In this document: positions 1 through 7,357 of the stretch, piece after piece
How positions within the stretch are numbered: the stretch's first letter is position 1
Layout of the letters: each line of letters opens with the position of its first letter
From: Bryobacteraceae bacterium
GTDB taxonomy: Bacteria > Acidobacteriota > Terriglobia > Bryobacterales > Bryobacteraceae
Direction of reading: 5' to 3'
Length of the DNA: 18,474 nucleotides
Assembly (NCBI GenBank): GCA_025350445.1
Contig: JANXXV010000376.1
Location: forward strand, 1-18,474
Notes under the pieces: model-generated
Told to the model about the DNA's origin: nothing
Seen by the model: only the letters and a program-made list of their open reading frames with translations
Database searches by the model: none
Translations under genes and position numbers: made by a program

Positions 1-334
1 CAGCCACTCCGCCGTTCCGTGGTTCGCGGATCAGGGTCTGCCGTCCCCGGCCATCAATGCCCTGGAAGCGGAAGTTGGAAGGGTTCGGCGGCATAGCGGC
101 GTTACACTCGAACCGGCGCCATTGCGCCGGCTGGCCGGATAGATTGCGCAGGATTGCGGAGGTACCGCGGATTTCCACCTGGGCAGCGCCATCCACAAGG
201 ACTTCGACTGTGCACTTGCCCTGATTCGGGTTGCCGCCTCCCACCATCGCGGCTTGCCTTTGATAGGTCTGGCCGTGCACAGCGGATGTAAGCGTGGCGC
301 ATACGGCGAAGGCTTGTAATAGTTGGCGTCTCAT
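1..334 (-). CDS. Small secreted protein of unknown function, partial (C-terminus beyond the left edge)
   Basis: An open frame of 111 codons runs from ATG at 334-332 to the window edge. It begins MRRQLLQAFAVCATLTSA and then VHGQ, which looks like a short signal peptide with cleavage near HGQ. The mature part reads YQRQAAMVGGGNPNQGKC, then a run with VEVLVDGAAQVEIRG and LRNLSGQPAQWRRFEC, ending in a PPNPSNFRFQGIDGRGRQ region. The two cysteines could form a disulfide. A purine-rich TTGGAGAA ribosome site lies just upstream of the ATG. I recall similar secreted proteins from Acidobacteria but know no family name or function. The frame overlaps a longer out-of-phase ORF that I regard as a shadow, because only this frame has a signal peptide and a ribosome site. 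Confidence 0.7.
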   Translation of the reverse strand, partial: MRRQLLQAFAVCATLTSAVHGQTYQRQAAMVGGGNPNQGKCTVEVLVDGAAQVEIRGTSAILRNLSGQPAQWRRFECNAAMPPNPSNFRFQGIDGRGRQTLIREPRNGGVA

Positions 335-356
335 TCGGTTCTCCAACTACCATGGT

Positions 357-410
357 AAGCATGTTCAAGGCCATTGGCGATTCGAGTAGGGAGTTGCTTC
401 TAACATGCTT
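357..410. repeat. 9-bp inverted repeat upstream of the secreted-protein gene
   Basis: AAGCATGTT at 357-365 is repeated as its exact reverse complement AACATGCTT at 402-410, with a 36-nt spacer. It sits 23 bp upstream of the start of the minus-strand gene ending at 334, so it could be a paired regulator site. There is no other support, and chance is possible. The rest of 335-571 holds nothing I can call. Confidence 0.25.
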
Positions 411-571
411 TGATCAAGAAGTTTAGCGGCAGGAAAGCGCTGTGTAGAAGGCGTTGAGTGTTCCTATGGCCCGGTAAATGTTCTTGCTACCACCGTAAGA
501 GTGACCTGCCCATCGGGAAGTACGTTGGCGCTACATTACTGTTCAGGCCCCCCATTGATTAGTCTGCTGCT

Positions 572-1111
572 TTAGGATGGTTCCCACGGATTGAAGATTG
601 TGACGCCCAGGTCTTCGTAGTCTCTGACGTTACGGGTGACGAGAACCAGGTCATGCTGGAAAGCCGTGGCGGCAAGAACGGTGTTGATGACCGGACGCGG
701 TTTTCCCTTGGCTTTGGACTGCGCGGATATCTCTCCCCAATGCTCGGCGATAGCCAGGGTGACGGGTAACACACGGACCGCAAACCAAGGCATAATTTCA
801 TTGTCGAGCCAGTCTTCAAGAAGGGCGCGCCGGTTACCCGGCGGCAAAGATGCGATACCCTTTCGGATTTCGCCGATGGAAAACACGCTCACAAAAACGC
901 GGTCTTTGGACTGGCGAAGAAAAGCTTCCACTTAGGCGGCGGGGGCGGGTCTAGGAGTCTGTCGGAATGAAGCTGTTTTCGACCAAGAATCAATCACTTA
1001 CAGACCATACAATGTTCGTAAGTTATTGATTCTACGTTCGAGAAATTCTATCTCCGACAGACTCCTAGTCAGTTCAGAGAGGACGTTGGTATCGACGAGG
1101 TAGCCATTCAC
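572..1111 (-). pseudogene. vapC: vapC-type PIN-domain toxin, split by a MITE-like insertion and an in-frame stop
   Basis: The N-terminus starts at GTG 1111-1109, reading VNGYLVDTNVLSELT. This is the first PIN motif with its conserved aspartate (D7). The frame is then interrupted by the palindromic element at 951-1068 and terminates inside it. The rest of the protein resumes at 931 as EAFLRQSKDRVFVSVFSIGE and runs to the stop at 572. It carries the PIN GEIRKGI segment, the later acidic residues (RNVRDYEDLGV) and the typical IFNPWE C-terminus. If the element is removed leaving one CTAG, the two halves are in the same frame, but a TAA remains at 934-932 just before EAF, so at least two lesions exist. 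PIN toxins are RNases, and this copy should be inactive. Its GTG overlaps the antitoxin stop (GTGA), the normal arrangement for a TA operon. Confidence 0.88.
951..1068. mobile_element. 118-bp palindromic MITE-like element inserted in vapC
   Basis: Perfect 16-bp terminal inverted repeats bound the element: CTAGGAGTCTGTCGGA at 951-966 and its reverse complement at 1053-1068. Inside lies a second pair of arms, 987-1001 and 1018-1032, 15 bp with one mismatch, around a 16-nt loop. The whole unit could therefore fold as one long stem. The outer CTAG is itself palindromic, so it could be a 4-bp target duplication (core 955-1064), or TA could be the duplication. No ORF of useful size lies inside, so any mobility would need a transposase in trans. 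The parent family cannot be fixed from this window; IS5-like (CTAG target) and IS630/Tc1-like (TA target) are both compatible. It interrupts a recognisable PIN-toxin frame, which is strong evidence of insertion. Confidence 0.8.
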
Positions 1112-1353
1112 AGGGGGATGTCCCGGCCGGTGTCTTTATCGCGCTCAAAGTCTATATCGAGACCGTGGAACGGAGATTTCGCAAACAGATCGGCCAAGTT
1201 ATCCACCTGCTGATGAATGGGTCTCTTTCCTATGGCTGAGGAATGGAGCGCGCGGACTGCCTTATCGACTGCTTCTTCGGGCGAACGCGCGGCGCCGGCT
1301 TTGACCACTTCAGAAAGAAGGCGGGTTTGTTCGTCATTGAGAATGATGGTCAT
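1108..1353 (-). CDS. vapB: VapB-like antitoxin, partner of the interrupted PIN toxin
   Basis: This encodes 81 residues starting MTIILNDEQTRLLSEVV. The first 50 or so residues (AGAARSPEEAVDKAVRAL) look like a short ribbon-helix-helix type DNA-binding region. The C-terminal tail, with LADLFAKSPFHGLDIDFERD and ending GRDIPL, resembles a toxin-binding tail. The same tail layout occurs in the antitoxin at 11178-11432 (LYDLLTQPPFAGSELNLER), so the two are relatives. I chose the internal ATG at 1353 over the upstream start at 1404 because AGAAGGAG lies about 8 nt before it. The stop TGA overlaps the toxin GTG by 4 bp. The gene is open although its toxin is dead. Autorepression is likely from family behaviour. 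Confidence 0.82.
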   Translation of the reverse strand: MTIILNDEQTRLLSEVVKAGAARSPEEAVDKAVRALHSSAIGKRPIHQQVDNLADLFAKSPFHGLDIDFERDKDTGRDIPL

Positions 1354-1384
1354 GGCTGCGGCTCCTTCTTCTTCCACAGTACCG

Positions 1385-1412
1385 GATATAGAGCCTTGTG
1401 TCACGAATTCAA
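1385..1412 (-). promoter_or_regulatory. Putative sigma-70 promoter of vapBC
   Basis: On the minus strand TTGAAT (1412-1407), a 16-nt spacer and TATATC (1390-1385) give a fair -35/-10 pair about 32 nt upstream of the antitoxin ATG at 1353. This is motif reading only. Confidence 0.4.
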
Positions 1413-1567
1413 AAGCACGCGCTTTGCTTCTCTCTCAAGGGCTAGTGCCTGTCGCCGGAAGCTAATACGGCAGGTGATCACCGGCAATACGGCCACCCTA
1501 GTCGGTGAACACTCGAACCAGCTGGACATTCTCCAGTTTCGCGACCAGAAGACCGGCACCCGGTTAG

Positions 1568-1836
1568 CGCCCGATACGTTGTAAAGCCCGAACTGATCGC
1601 GACCGTGACGACTACGCCGATTACCTTGCGGAAGAGGCGATGCGGCGTACAGCACGTTGGCTCTTCTCGCCACACAGCCGAACATGGGATTGCGCTCACG
1701 CATCAAATATCCGAGGCTTGAAACGCTCCGGGTATTCCGGCTGACCGGATTCGAGGACATGCTGATCCTATACCGGCCCCTCGCCAAGAGCGTGAACGTT
1801 TTGCGGGTGGTTCACGGATCGAGGAATCTTAGTTGA
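1568..1836 (+). pseudogene. ParE/RelE-family toxin remnant, frameshifted and without antitoxin
   Basis: The N-terminal part reads KARTDRDRDDYADYLAEEA from about 1583, like the first helices of ParE toxins. The next frame carries the rest: LALLATQPNMGLRSRIKYPR, then RVFRLTGFEDMLILYRPL and VNVLRVVHGSRNLS before TGA at 1834-1836. The order and spacing of these blocks match one ParE toxin, with a frameshift near 1640 (around GAAGAGGCGATG). No start codon is clear in the first frame, which is closed upstream by TAG at 1565-1567. No antitoxin gene precedes it; I found nothing callable between 1404 and 1567. The complete parD begins 68 bp downstream, so the remnant may have belonged to an earlier TA copy at the same site. 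It should be non-functional. Confidence 0.75.
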
Positions 1837-1850
1837 CCGTATATCTAACA

Positions 1851-1880
1851 TTGACAATATTGGATAGGCGCGGGTACTCT
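1851..1880 (+). promoter_or_regulatory. Putative promoter of parDE with a small palindrome
   Basis: A consensus TTGACA (1851-1856), an 18-nt spacer and TACTCT (1875-1880) precede the parD ATG by 24 nt. The 8-bp palindrome CAATATTG (1855-1862) overlaps the -35 box and could be part of a ParD operator. An alternative pair, TTGACC 1833-1838 and AATATT 1856-1861 with a 17-nt spacer, is also possible. Confidence 0.45.
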
Positions 1881-1904
1881 CAGGGTGAGAACCTTCAAGG
1901 AATT

Positions 1905-2177
1905 ATGAACGTCCACCTCACTCCAGAACTCGAACAACTCGTCCAGAGTAAGGTAAACTCTGGCCGCTACAACTCCGCGAGCGAGGTGGTTCGTGAGGCC
2001 CTCCGGCTCCTCGAACAGCGGGATGAGGTTTTCACGCTTCGCACAAATGAAAGCCGAAAGCAGATTGAAGAAGGCTGGCAGTCAGCCAAACGCATAGAGT
2101 TTGTCGATGGAGATGAGGTCTTCGACCGCATTGACGCCGAACTCGAAGCTATGGAGCGTTCGACCGCTCCGAAATGA
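1905..2177 (+). CDS. parD: ParD-family ribbon-helix-helix antitoxin
   Basis: This encodes 90 residues starting MNVHLTPELEQLVQSKV. Residues 1-40 form the ribbon-helix-helix DNA-binding fold typical of ParD (beta strand NVHLTPEL, then SGRYNSASEVVREALRLLEQ). The acidic and charged C-terminal half should wrap the toxin. The ATG at 1905 is preferred to the TTG at 1833, since AAGGA lies 5 nt upstream and the extra residues do not match the family. The stop overlaps the toxin start (ATGA, 2174-2177), giving translational coupling. In this family ParD binds its own promoter and neutralises ParE. It belongs to the only TA pair in the window with both genes complete. Confidence 0.92.
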   Translation: MNVHLTPELEQLVQSKVNSGRYNSASEVVREALRLLEQRDEVFTLRTNESRKQIEEGWQSAKRIEFVDGDEVFDRIDAELEAMERSTAPK

Positions 2178-2470
2178 AGCGTTTTGTTCTCACCAAGCCG
2201 GCAGAACGAGATATAGACCATATCAAGAGCTTCCTTATTGAGAAGGCCGGACCAACGATCACGCGCCGAGTCATGAAGGATATTCGCAGTGCGTTGGACC
2301 TGCTGGGCAACGATCCAGGTATCGGCCACGTTCGCGAGGACCTTACGAGCCACCCTGTGAAATTCTGGCCAGTCTACTCCTATCTCATCGTTTACGATCC
2401 TACAACCAAACCTGTTCAGATCATGCGCATATTGCACGGAATGCGCGACGTTGAGGAGATTCTCAATTGA
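2174..2470 (+). CDS. parE: ParE/RelE-superfamily toxin, complete
   Basis: This encodes 98 residues, the normal length for the family, from the ATG that overlaps the parD stop. The N-terminus KRFVLTKPAERDIDHIKSFL gives the first strand and helix pair. The middle is LLGNDPGIGHVREDL. The end, FWPVYSYLIVYDPTTKPVQI then MRILHGMRDVEEIL, is the classic ParE C-terminal sheet with the conserved R-H-G-R/M-R-D block. ParE toxins usually poison DNA gyrase while RelE relatives cleave mRNA on the ribosome; sequence alone leaves the target open, though pairing with ParD favours gyrase. No lesion is visible. Confidence 0.92.
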   Translation: MKRFVLTKPAERDIDHIKSFLIEKAGPTITRRVMKDIRSALDLLGNDPGIGHVREDLTSHPVKFWPVYSYLIVYDPTTKPVQIMRILHGMRDVEEILN

Positions 2471-2600
2471 TGACGAAAACCTTTCTGCTTAAGCCAAGCT
2501 ATTGACGGAGACAGGTCAAGCGCATAGCCAGCGCCGGACCAGCCAATCCTTGGCGAACCCGCTCTGCCTGCCCTACCATAAAAGATTCCATGGAGAGTCT

Positions 2601-5600
2601 TTGAACAACCAAATCTTCATCGCTGGTCCTTACGGCTTCGGCGGCGTCTTCGGCAACCCAGGCGATGAGGCCATCCTGATGGTCATGGCCGAACATCTGC
2701 GCGAGCTTCGTCCCGGCCTGAAAATCACCGCCACCTCGGCCACTCCCGAGAAGACCGCGGCCGCCTACGGCATCGAAACCATTCTCTGGTCCGATCTGCT
2801 CGCCATGCTCGAAGCCGTCCGCGCCGCCGATCTCATCCTGATCGGCGGCGTAACCTTTCACGACGAGCGCGGCTTTAATCCAAACACCTTCCTCACCGAT
2901 AGCCACTGGGGCGTCAGTTTCTACACCGCGACCGCCATCCTGGGCGCGCTCTATCACAAACCGGTGATGCTCTACGCCATCGGCGCCGGCCCGCTGCTTT
3001 CCGAACAGGGCAGGACATTCACCAAAGCCGCCTGCGATGCCGCCACCGTAATCACCGTCCGCGATGAGCCGTCGGGGCAAGTGCTCGAATCCCTCGGCAT
3101 TGCCCCGGGCCGCATCTCCATCACCGCCGATCCGGTCTTCGGTTTCAACACCGCCAAGCCAGCTGCAATGGCAGATCTTCCGGCCATCCCGGCAAAACCG
3201 CTGATCGGTGTTGTGTTGCGCGATTGCGCCCGCGGTATTCATTCGTCTTTTTGGGAGCGGGAAACCGCCGCCGGCCTCGATCTGTTTTTGGCGGACAACC
3301 CCGGCCATGTCCTGTTCCTTGCTTTGCAGCAAGACGACTTGGGCGTAGCCGCCCGCGTCCGCTCTTACATGAAGCACCCCAGGCGCGTTACGGTGCTGGA
3401 CGCCACGCTTTCTCCGGCGCAGCTTTTCGCCGTACTCAGCCAGTGCGATCTGGTGGTAGGCATGCGCGTGCATGCGCTGATTCTCGCCCTGCTGGGCAAT
3501 GTGCCGGTTGTTGCACTCAGTCCGGATACAGAGATCGAACAGGTTATGCAGCGCGCCGGGCTTGCCGCTTTCACTCTCGATATCCAAGCCATCGATTCCA
3601 TGCGAATGGCAGGCCTGATGAAAACCGCCGCACTCCCGCAGCAAAAAGAAACGGCCTCTCTAGCCGCTGCGGCCCGGCACAATGCCCGCCTTGCCATTGA
3701 GGCGCTCGATAGCGGCGCCTCGCAAGCGGTCACGCCGGAATCTCTCTTTCTGCTCGCCCGCGGCATTCATGCGCAGCTCCGCCACAGTCATACGCTACGC
3801 ACTGAAACCAAGCGCCTCTTCAAGGAAACCGAGTATTACCAGGGGGAACATTCGGCCAACATCGCCCGGCTGAACGATCTCTCTTCGCAGATCATCCACC
3901 TGGAAGCGGAACAGAATTCCATTCTGTCCGGCCTGGAAATAGCCATTGAGACCGGGCAGGTCAAGCAAACCCAGGCACTGCTTGCCAGGGCTGAAGATCT
4001 CTCCGCGCACATCACCAAGATCGAGACGGAACGGCTTTCACTCGTTTCCACCATTGATGACCTGCAACAAAAAAACGAGGCTCTCACTCTTCTGAACGAC
4101 ACCGCTCAAGAGAGCCTTCGCAAAGCGGAGGAAGCCCGCCGGAAGACGGTGAAGGCGCTCGATAAATTCCAGCAGGCGTTTGAAAGTATTCTCACCGGCT
4201 ACCGTAACCAGCGCGCCTGGCAGATCATGCTATTGATCCGCAAAGCCTACACGCTGCTGAACCGGCAGGGCGTTGCGGCATTGCTGAAATGGGCGCTCTC
4301 CATCCCCTTTGCCGGCTTCGGCAGCCTGGCTGAATACGATCTGCCGTTTCCGCAAGTCTGGAACTACATGCCGCAGGCGCTGGAGCAGCCCTACTCCGCT
4401 GAACCCCGCGTGGTGGAAGAGGAATCCACGGCACCCGCCGTTCCGCAAAAGCTATCCGAACTGCTGCCGCAGAAGAAATACGATGTTGTTATCTTCGCCA
4501 TCTTCGATTTCGATTTCCGCTTCCAAAGGCCGCAACAGATCGCCGCTCAATTTGCGCACCGCGGCCATCGCGTTTTCTGGATCAGCCCGGCGCGCTGGAT
4601 TCCGCCCGCCTCCCCGCAGCACTATGAAGCCATCGCGCTGCGGGAGAACTTGTGGGAGATTCACCTCCGCGGACAACGCCCCGATCTCTACACCGGCCAC
4701 ATGATCGCCGCGGAGGCGCAGTCCATCACCGGCTGTTTGCAGAAGCTCTACCAGGACTTCCACATTGCCGAAAGCTGCGCCGTTTTGCAGTTTCCCTACT
4801 GGCGCCAAGCTGGCCTGGGCCTGCGCGAAACGGCCGGTGCAAAGATGCTCTACGACTGCATGGACGACTGGCAGAGCTGGACCGCCGAGCCGCGCATCAG
4901 CCAGGAGAACTTGGCTGACGAGCGCCTGCTGGCCAAAGAATCCGACATCCTGGTGGTCACCTCGCAGGAATTTCTGGAGCGCCAACAAGCGGCCGGCCTG
5001 AAACCGGTGCTGGCCCGCAACGGCGCCGATTTCGACTTCTTCGCCTCTCCGCGCCCCACCGATTTACTGACCGGCATCCCGAAGCCAGTCGTCGGTTACT
5101 ACGGCGCCATCGCCGACTGGTTCGATCTGGAACTGGTGATCCAACTGGCGCAGTCCCGCCCGCAATATTCCTTTGTGCTAATCGGGCAAGTGCACGGTGT
5201 GGATGTCTCAAAGCTGGCCGCGCTGCCCAACGTGCACCTGCTGGGGGAGAAGAACTATCGCGAAATTCCGCTCTACCTTTCGCACTTCAACGTCTGCCTG
5301 ATTCCCTTCCGCCTGAATAACCTGACCAAGGGCGTGGACCCGGTGAAAATGTACGAGTACTTCAGCCAGGGCAAACCGGTGATTGCCACCGACATGGCGG
5401 AGCTGGCCCAGAGCACCGATCTGCTCTACATCGGCAAGGACCCCGGCGATTTCGCCGGTAAAGTAGATCAGGCCATTCAGGAAAACGACCCGCGGCTGCG
5501 GAAGCGCCGCATTGCCTACGCGGCCGCCAATACGTGGACCGCACGCGTGGAAACCATGGACGCCGCCATCACCGCCAGCTTCCCGAAGGTCAGCATTCTG

Positions 5601-6710
5601 ATGGTGACCTATAACTGTGAAGAGTTCATCGAACCGTGCCTGGATTCACTAGCGCGCAACACGGCCTGGCCCAACTACGAAATCATTCTGATCGACAACA
5701 ATTCAACAGACGGAACGAAGGCGGCTATTCAGAAGTATGCCGATGCCGACCAGCGCATCCGGCTGTCTTTCTCGCCGGAAAACCTCGGCTTTGCCGGTGC
5801 GAACAACGTGGCGGCCAAGGAGGCAACGGGCGACTATCTGATCTTCCTGAATCCCGACACCGTGTTAACACATGGCTGGATGGGCCGCATGGTGCGCCAT
5901 TGCGAACGCGACCCGTCTATCGGCTCGGTGGCCGCCGTCACCAATTTTTCCGGCAACGAAACCAAGATCAACTTCGATTACAGCAACGTGCTGCAGATGG
6001 AGACATTCGCGCAGGCGCTGGCCAATGAGAAGGCGGGCCAGGCAACGGACATCGCCGTGGCCCCGCTGTACTGCGTGCTGGTGCCCCGCGCGGTGTGGGA
6101 CAAAGTGGGCGGGCTGGATGCCGGTTTCCAAATTGGCATGTTCGAAGACGATGATTTCTCGCTGCGCATCAAGACGGCCGGTTATCGCGTAGTGGCGGCC
6201 GACGATTGTTTCATTCATCACTTCGGCAACGGTTCGTTCGCTAAGCTGCCCAGCGAAGAATCGCTACGCATCTTTGAGCTGAACAAAGCTCGCTTTGAGC
6301 AGAAATGGAACGCGGCATGGAAACCGCACAAGCTGCGCCCAGGCGTGCGGCCTCCCTTTGAGGACAACCGTCCGAGCCCCAGTGAATTTCTGACGGTGAG
6401 CGGCGCGGCGGCGAAGCGGCCGCCGGCAGGCCTGAAGATCAAGCGGCTGCACCCGCCGGGGACGAGCGCGGGGCAGAGCTTCAATCATCAACCGGGTATT
6501 GGGTCGGCGCTGGTGGTGGATTGCGAGAACGCGACGCCGGGGACGGTGATCATGATGGGGGCTACGATGCTTACTACGTCGTATGGCAGCCAGACTATGT
6601 TGAGTGGTTTGGTGCCGCCGGGACTGTATGAGGTGGCTGGCGCGCAGCAGGTTTATTTGTTGAATGATTTTGGGGAATCGAATCGGGCGGAGTTTGTGGT
6701 GGAGGGGTAA
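2601..6710 (+). CDS. Multidomain polysaccharide enzyme: pyruvyl-transferase-like domain, coiled coil, GT-B glycosyltransferase, GT2 glycosyltransferase
   Basis: This encodes 1369 residues from TTG at 2601, which has GGAGAG just upstream (2592-2597); an earlier in-frame TTG at 2502 would add 33 unlikely residues. Residues about 1-330 resemble polysaccharide pyruvyl transferase (CsaB type): FGNPGDEAIL near residue 16, LIGG near 77, GMRVHALI near 284. Residues about 390-530 are a charged coiled coil. Residues about 625-990 form a GT-B domain (DFRFQRPQQIAAQFAHRGH, GYYGAIADWFD, YEYFSQGKPVIATDM). Residues about 995-1240 are a GT2 domain with VSILMVTYNCEEFI, DNNSTDGT, a NPDT divalent-metal motif and FEDDDFSLRI. 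The last 85 residues look like a small Ig/TIG-like beta domain. No membrane segment is evident, so it should act in the cytoplasm on lipid-linked or surface glycans. No other glycan gene lies in the window. Codon use turns more GT-rich in the last ~250 bases. Confidence 0.9.
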   Translation: MNNQIFIAGPYGFGGVFGNPGDEAILMVMAEHLRELRPGLKITATSATPEKTAAAYGIETILWSDLLAMLEAVRAADLILIGGVTFHDERGFNPNTFLTDSHWGVSFYTATAILGALYHKPVMLYAIGAGPLLSEQGRTFTKAACDAATVITVRDEPSGQVLESLGIAPGRISITADPVFGFNTAKPAAMADLPAIPAKPLIGVVLRDCARGIHSSFWERETAAGLDLFLADNPGHVLFLALQQDDLGVAARVRSYMKHPRRVTVLDATLSPAQLFAVLSQCDLVVGMRVHALILALLGNVPVVALSPDTEIEQVMQRAGLAAFTLDIQAIDSMRMAGLMKTAALPQQKETASLAAAARHNARLAIEALDSGASQAVTPESLFLLARGIHAQLRHSHTLRTETKRLFKETEYYQGEHSANIARLNDLSSQIIHLEAEQNSILSGLEIAIETGQVKQTQALLARAEDLSAHITKIETERLSLVSTIDDLQQKNEALTLLNDTAQESLRKAEEARRKTVKALDKFQQAFESILTGYRNQRAWQIMLLIRKAYTLLNRQGVAALLKWALSIPFAGFGSLAEYDLPFPQVWNYMPQALEQPYSAEPRVVEEESTAPAVPQKLSELLPQKKYDVVIFAIFDFDFRFQRPQQIAAQFAHRGHRVFWISPARWIPPASPQHYEAIALRENLWEIHLRGQRPDLYTGHMIAAEAQSITGCLQKLYQDFHIAESCAVLQFPYWRQAGLGLRETAGAKMLYDCMDDWQSWTAEPRISQENLADERLLAKESDILVVTSQEFLERQQAAGLKPVLARNGADFDFFASPRPTDLLTGIPKPVVGYYGAIADWFDLELVIQLAQSRPQYSFVLIGQVHGVDVSKLAALPNVHLLGEKNYREIPLYLSHFNVCLIPFRLNNLTKGVDPVKMYEYFSQGKPVIATDMAELAQSTDLLYIGKDPGDFAGKVDQAIQENDPRLRKRRIAYAAANTWTARVETMDAAITASFPKVSILMVTYNCEEFIEPCLDSLARNTAWPNYEIILIDNNSTDGTKAAIQKYADADQRIRLSFSPENLGFAGANNVAAKEATGDYLIFLNPDTVLTHGWMGRMVRHCERDPSIGSVAAVTNFSGNETKINFDYSNVLQMETFAQALANEKAGQATDIAVAPLYCVLVPRAVWDKVGGLDAGFQIGMFEDDDFSLRIKTAGYRVVAADDCFIHHFGNGSFAKLPSEESLRIFELNKARFEQKWNAAWKPHKLRPGVRPPFEDNRPSPSEFLTVSGAAAKRPPAGLKIKRLHPPGTSAGQSFNHQPGIGSALVVDCENATPGTVIMMGATMLTTSYGSQTMLSGLVPPGLYEVAGAQQVYLLNDFGESNRAEFVVEG

Positions 6711-6820
6711 GTTAAAGGAGTGAGATCCGGCTTCCTTTGAAGGATTCGGCTGATGCGCAACGTCTCGATGGTCAGCATGGCGTACCCAACAAGAGGTGTG
6801 GTGAAGGGGCCTTCGAAAGG

Positions 6821-7111
6821 GGGGTTGTCAACTATCTTTGTGTAAACAAATCCTCAGCCTCTTGTTTTTAGTGCCAAAACTAACCCGCTCATCCCGCCGC
6901 CCCGGATAGATCATCTCGAATTGCCTTAACGCCTCTTTCCAGAACTGCACCGTGGCCCACTTCTTAGACGCATTGCGCAGGGCTGGATAGAGCAACTTGA
7001 AGGCTGCCTCCCCGTTCGGAAACGAGCTGCGGTTCTTCGTCACTTTCCGTAAGCTGAAGTTCAAGTTCTCCACCGCATTGGTGGTGTAGATGATCTTCCG
7101 AATCTCCCCGA
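6821..7111 (-). mobile_element. IS256-family transposase remnant (C-terminal end plus one putative element end)
   Basis: On the minus strand from 7111 to a stop at 6828 the frame reads EIRKIIYTTNAVENLNFSLR, then SFPNGEAAFKLLYPALRNAS and KKWATVQFWKEALRQFEMIY. This is the hallmark C-terminal block of IS256/Mutator-like transposases, containing the TTNAVE motif. About 95 of the roughly 400 residues remain, so it cannot be active. Beyond the usual end the frame runs through GTTTACACAAAGATAGTTGA and on to CAACCCCCC (about 6821-6850), which looks like the element's terminal inverted repeat. The other end is lost: at about 7111 the sequence changes abruptly into a PIN-toxin fragment on the other strand. 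The stretch 6711-6820 shows nothing callable. Confidence 0.8.
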
Positions 7112-7243
7112 ACTGTCTATGAGGCGGTGTATCTATATCCAGCTCTTCGTGAAGGCGTGGCCCTTGCCAGCCTGGACGATGCTTTGTGCAAGGCGGCTCG
7201 CAGGGCCGGAGTTTCCCTCTTCAAAGTCCCTCAGGAAACCTGA
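7112..7243 (+). pseudogene. PIN-domain (VapC-type) toxin, C-terminal fragment
   Basis: Forty-three codons read TVYEAVYLYPALREGVALAS then LDDALCKAARRAGVSLFKV and stop at TGA 7241-7243. This fits the last third of VapC toxins, where a conserved Y-D/E-A-x-Y-L helix is followed by L-A-T/S-L-D-x-A-L and A-x-x-A-G-V. The catalytic N-terminal aspartate region and the antitoxin are missing; the fragment starts exactly where the IS256 remnant ends, so an insertion or deletion probably removed them. The opposite strand has a 66-codon ORF here, which I take to be a shadow. From 7244 to 7357 nothing else is recognisable. Confidence 0.7.
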
Positions 7244-7357
7244 ACCCAACACGGTAAGCCCAAGGCCTTGAGCTAGCCGTTCACCTGCCCGCGCTTTCAT
7301 AGACGGCAAGGTATTTATCGTGCTTAAAAGCAAACCTTAAACGGAGCGCAAGATCTG

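Noticed and set aside
951..1068. Intrinsic terminator or small RNA
   Set aside because: The long palindrome interrupts a clear vapC frame and has paired terminal repeats, which fits an inserted element better; no T-tract follows.
1401..1787. Minus-strand ORF of 128 codons upstream of vapB
   Set aside because: It is antisense to the ParE remnant, and its sequence is Arg/Ser-rich without any recognisable domain.
572..2470. Integron cassette array, since TA modules often sit in integrons
   Set aside because: No integrase and no attC-type paired sites between modules; modules also lie on both strands.
2499..3644. Long minus-strand ORF (381 codons) opposite the glycan enzyme
   Set aside because: It is antisense to the pyruvyl-transferase domain, is rich in Gly/His/Arg low-complexity sequence and resembles no protein; a shadow caused by GC-rich codon structure.
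6711..6760. Terminator after the glycan enzyme (CTTCCTT-TG-AAGGA)
   Set aside because: The loop is only two bases, the stem is short and there is no T-tract.
7133..7333. Minus-strand ORF of 66 codons between the IS256 remnant and DUF1778
   Set aside because: The plus strand here encodes a recognisable PIN-toxin C-terminus; the minus frame matches nothing I know.
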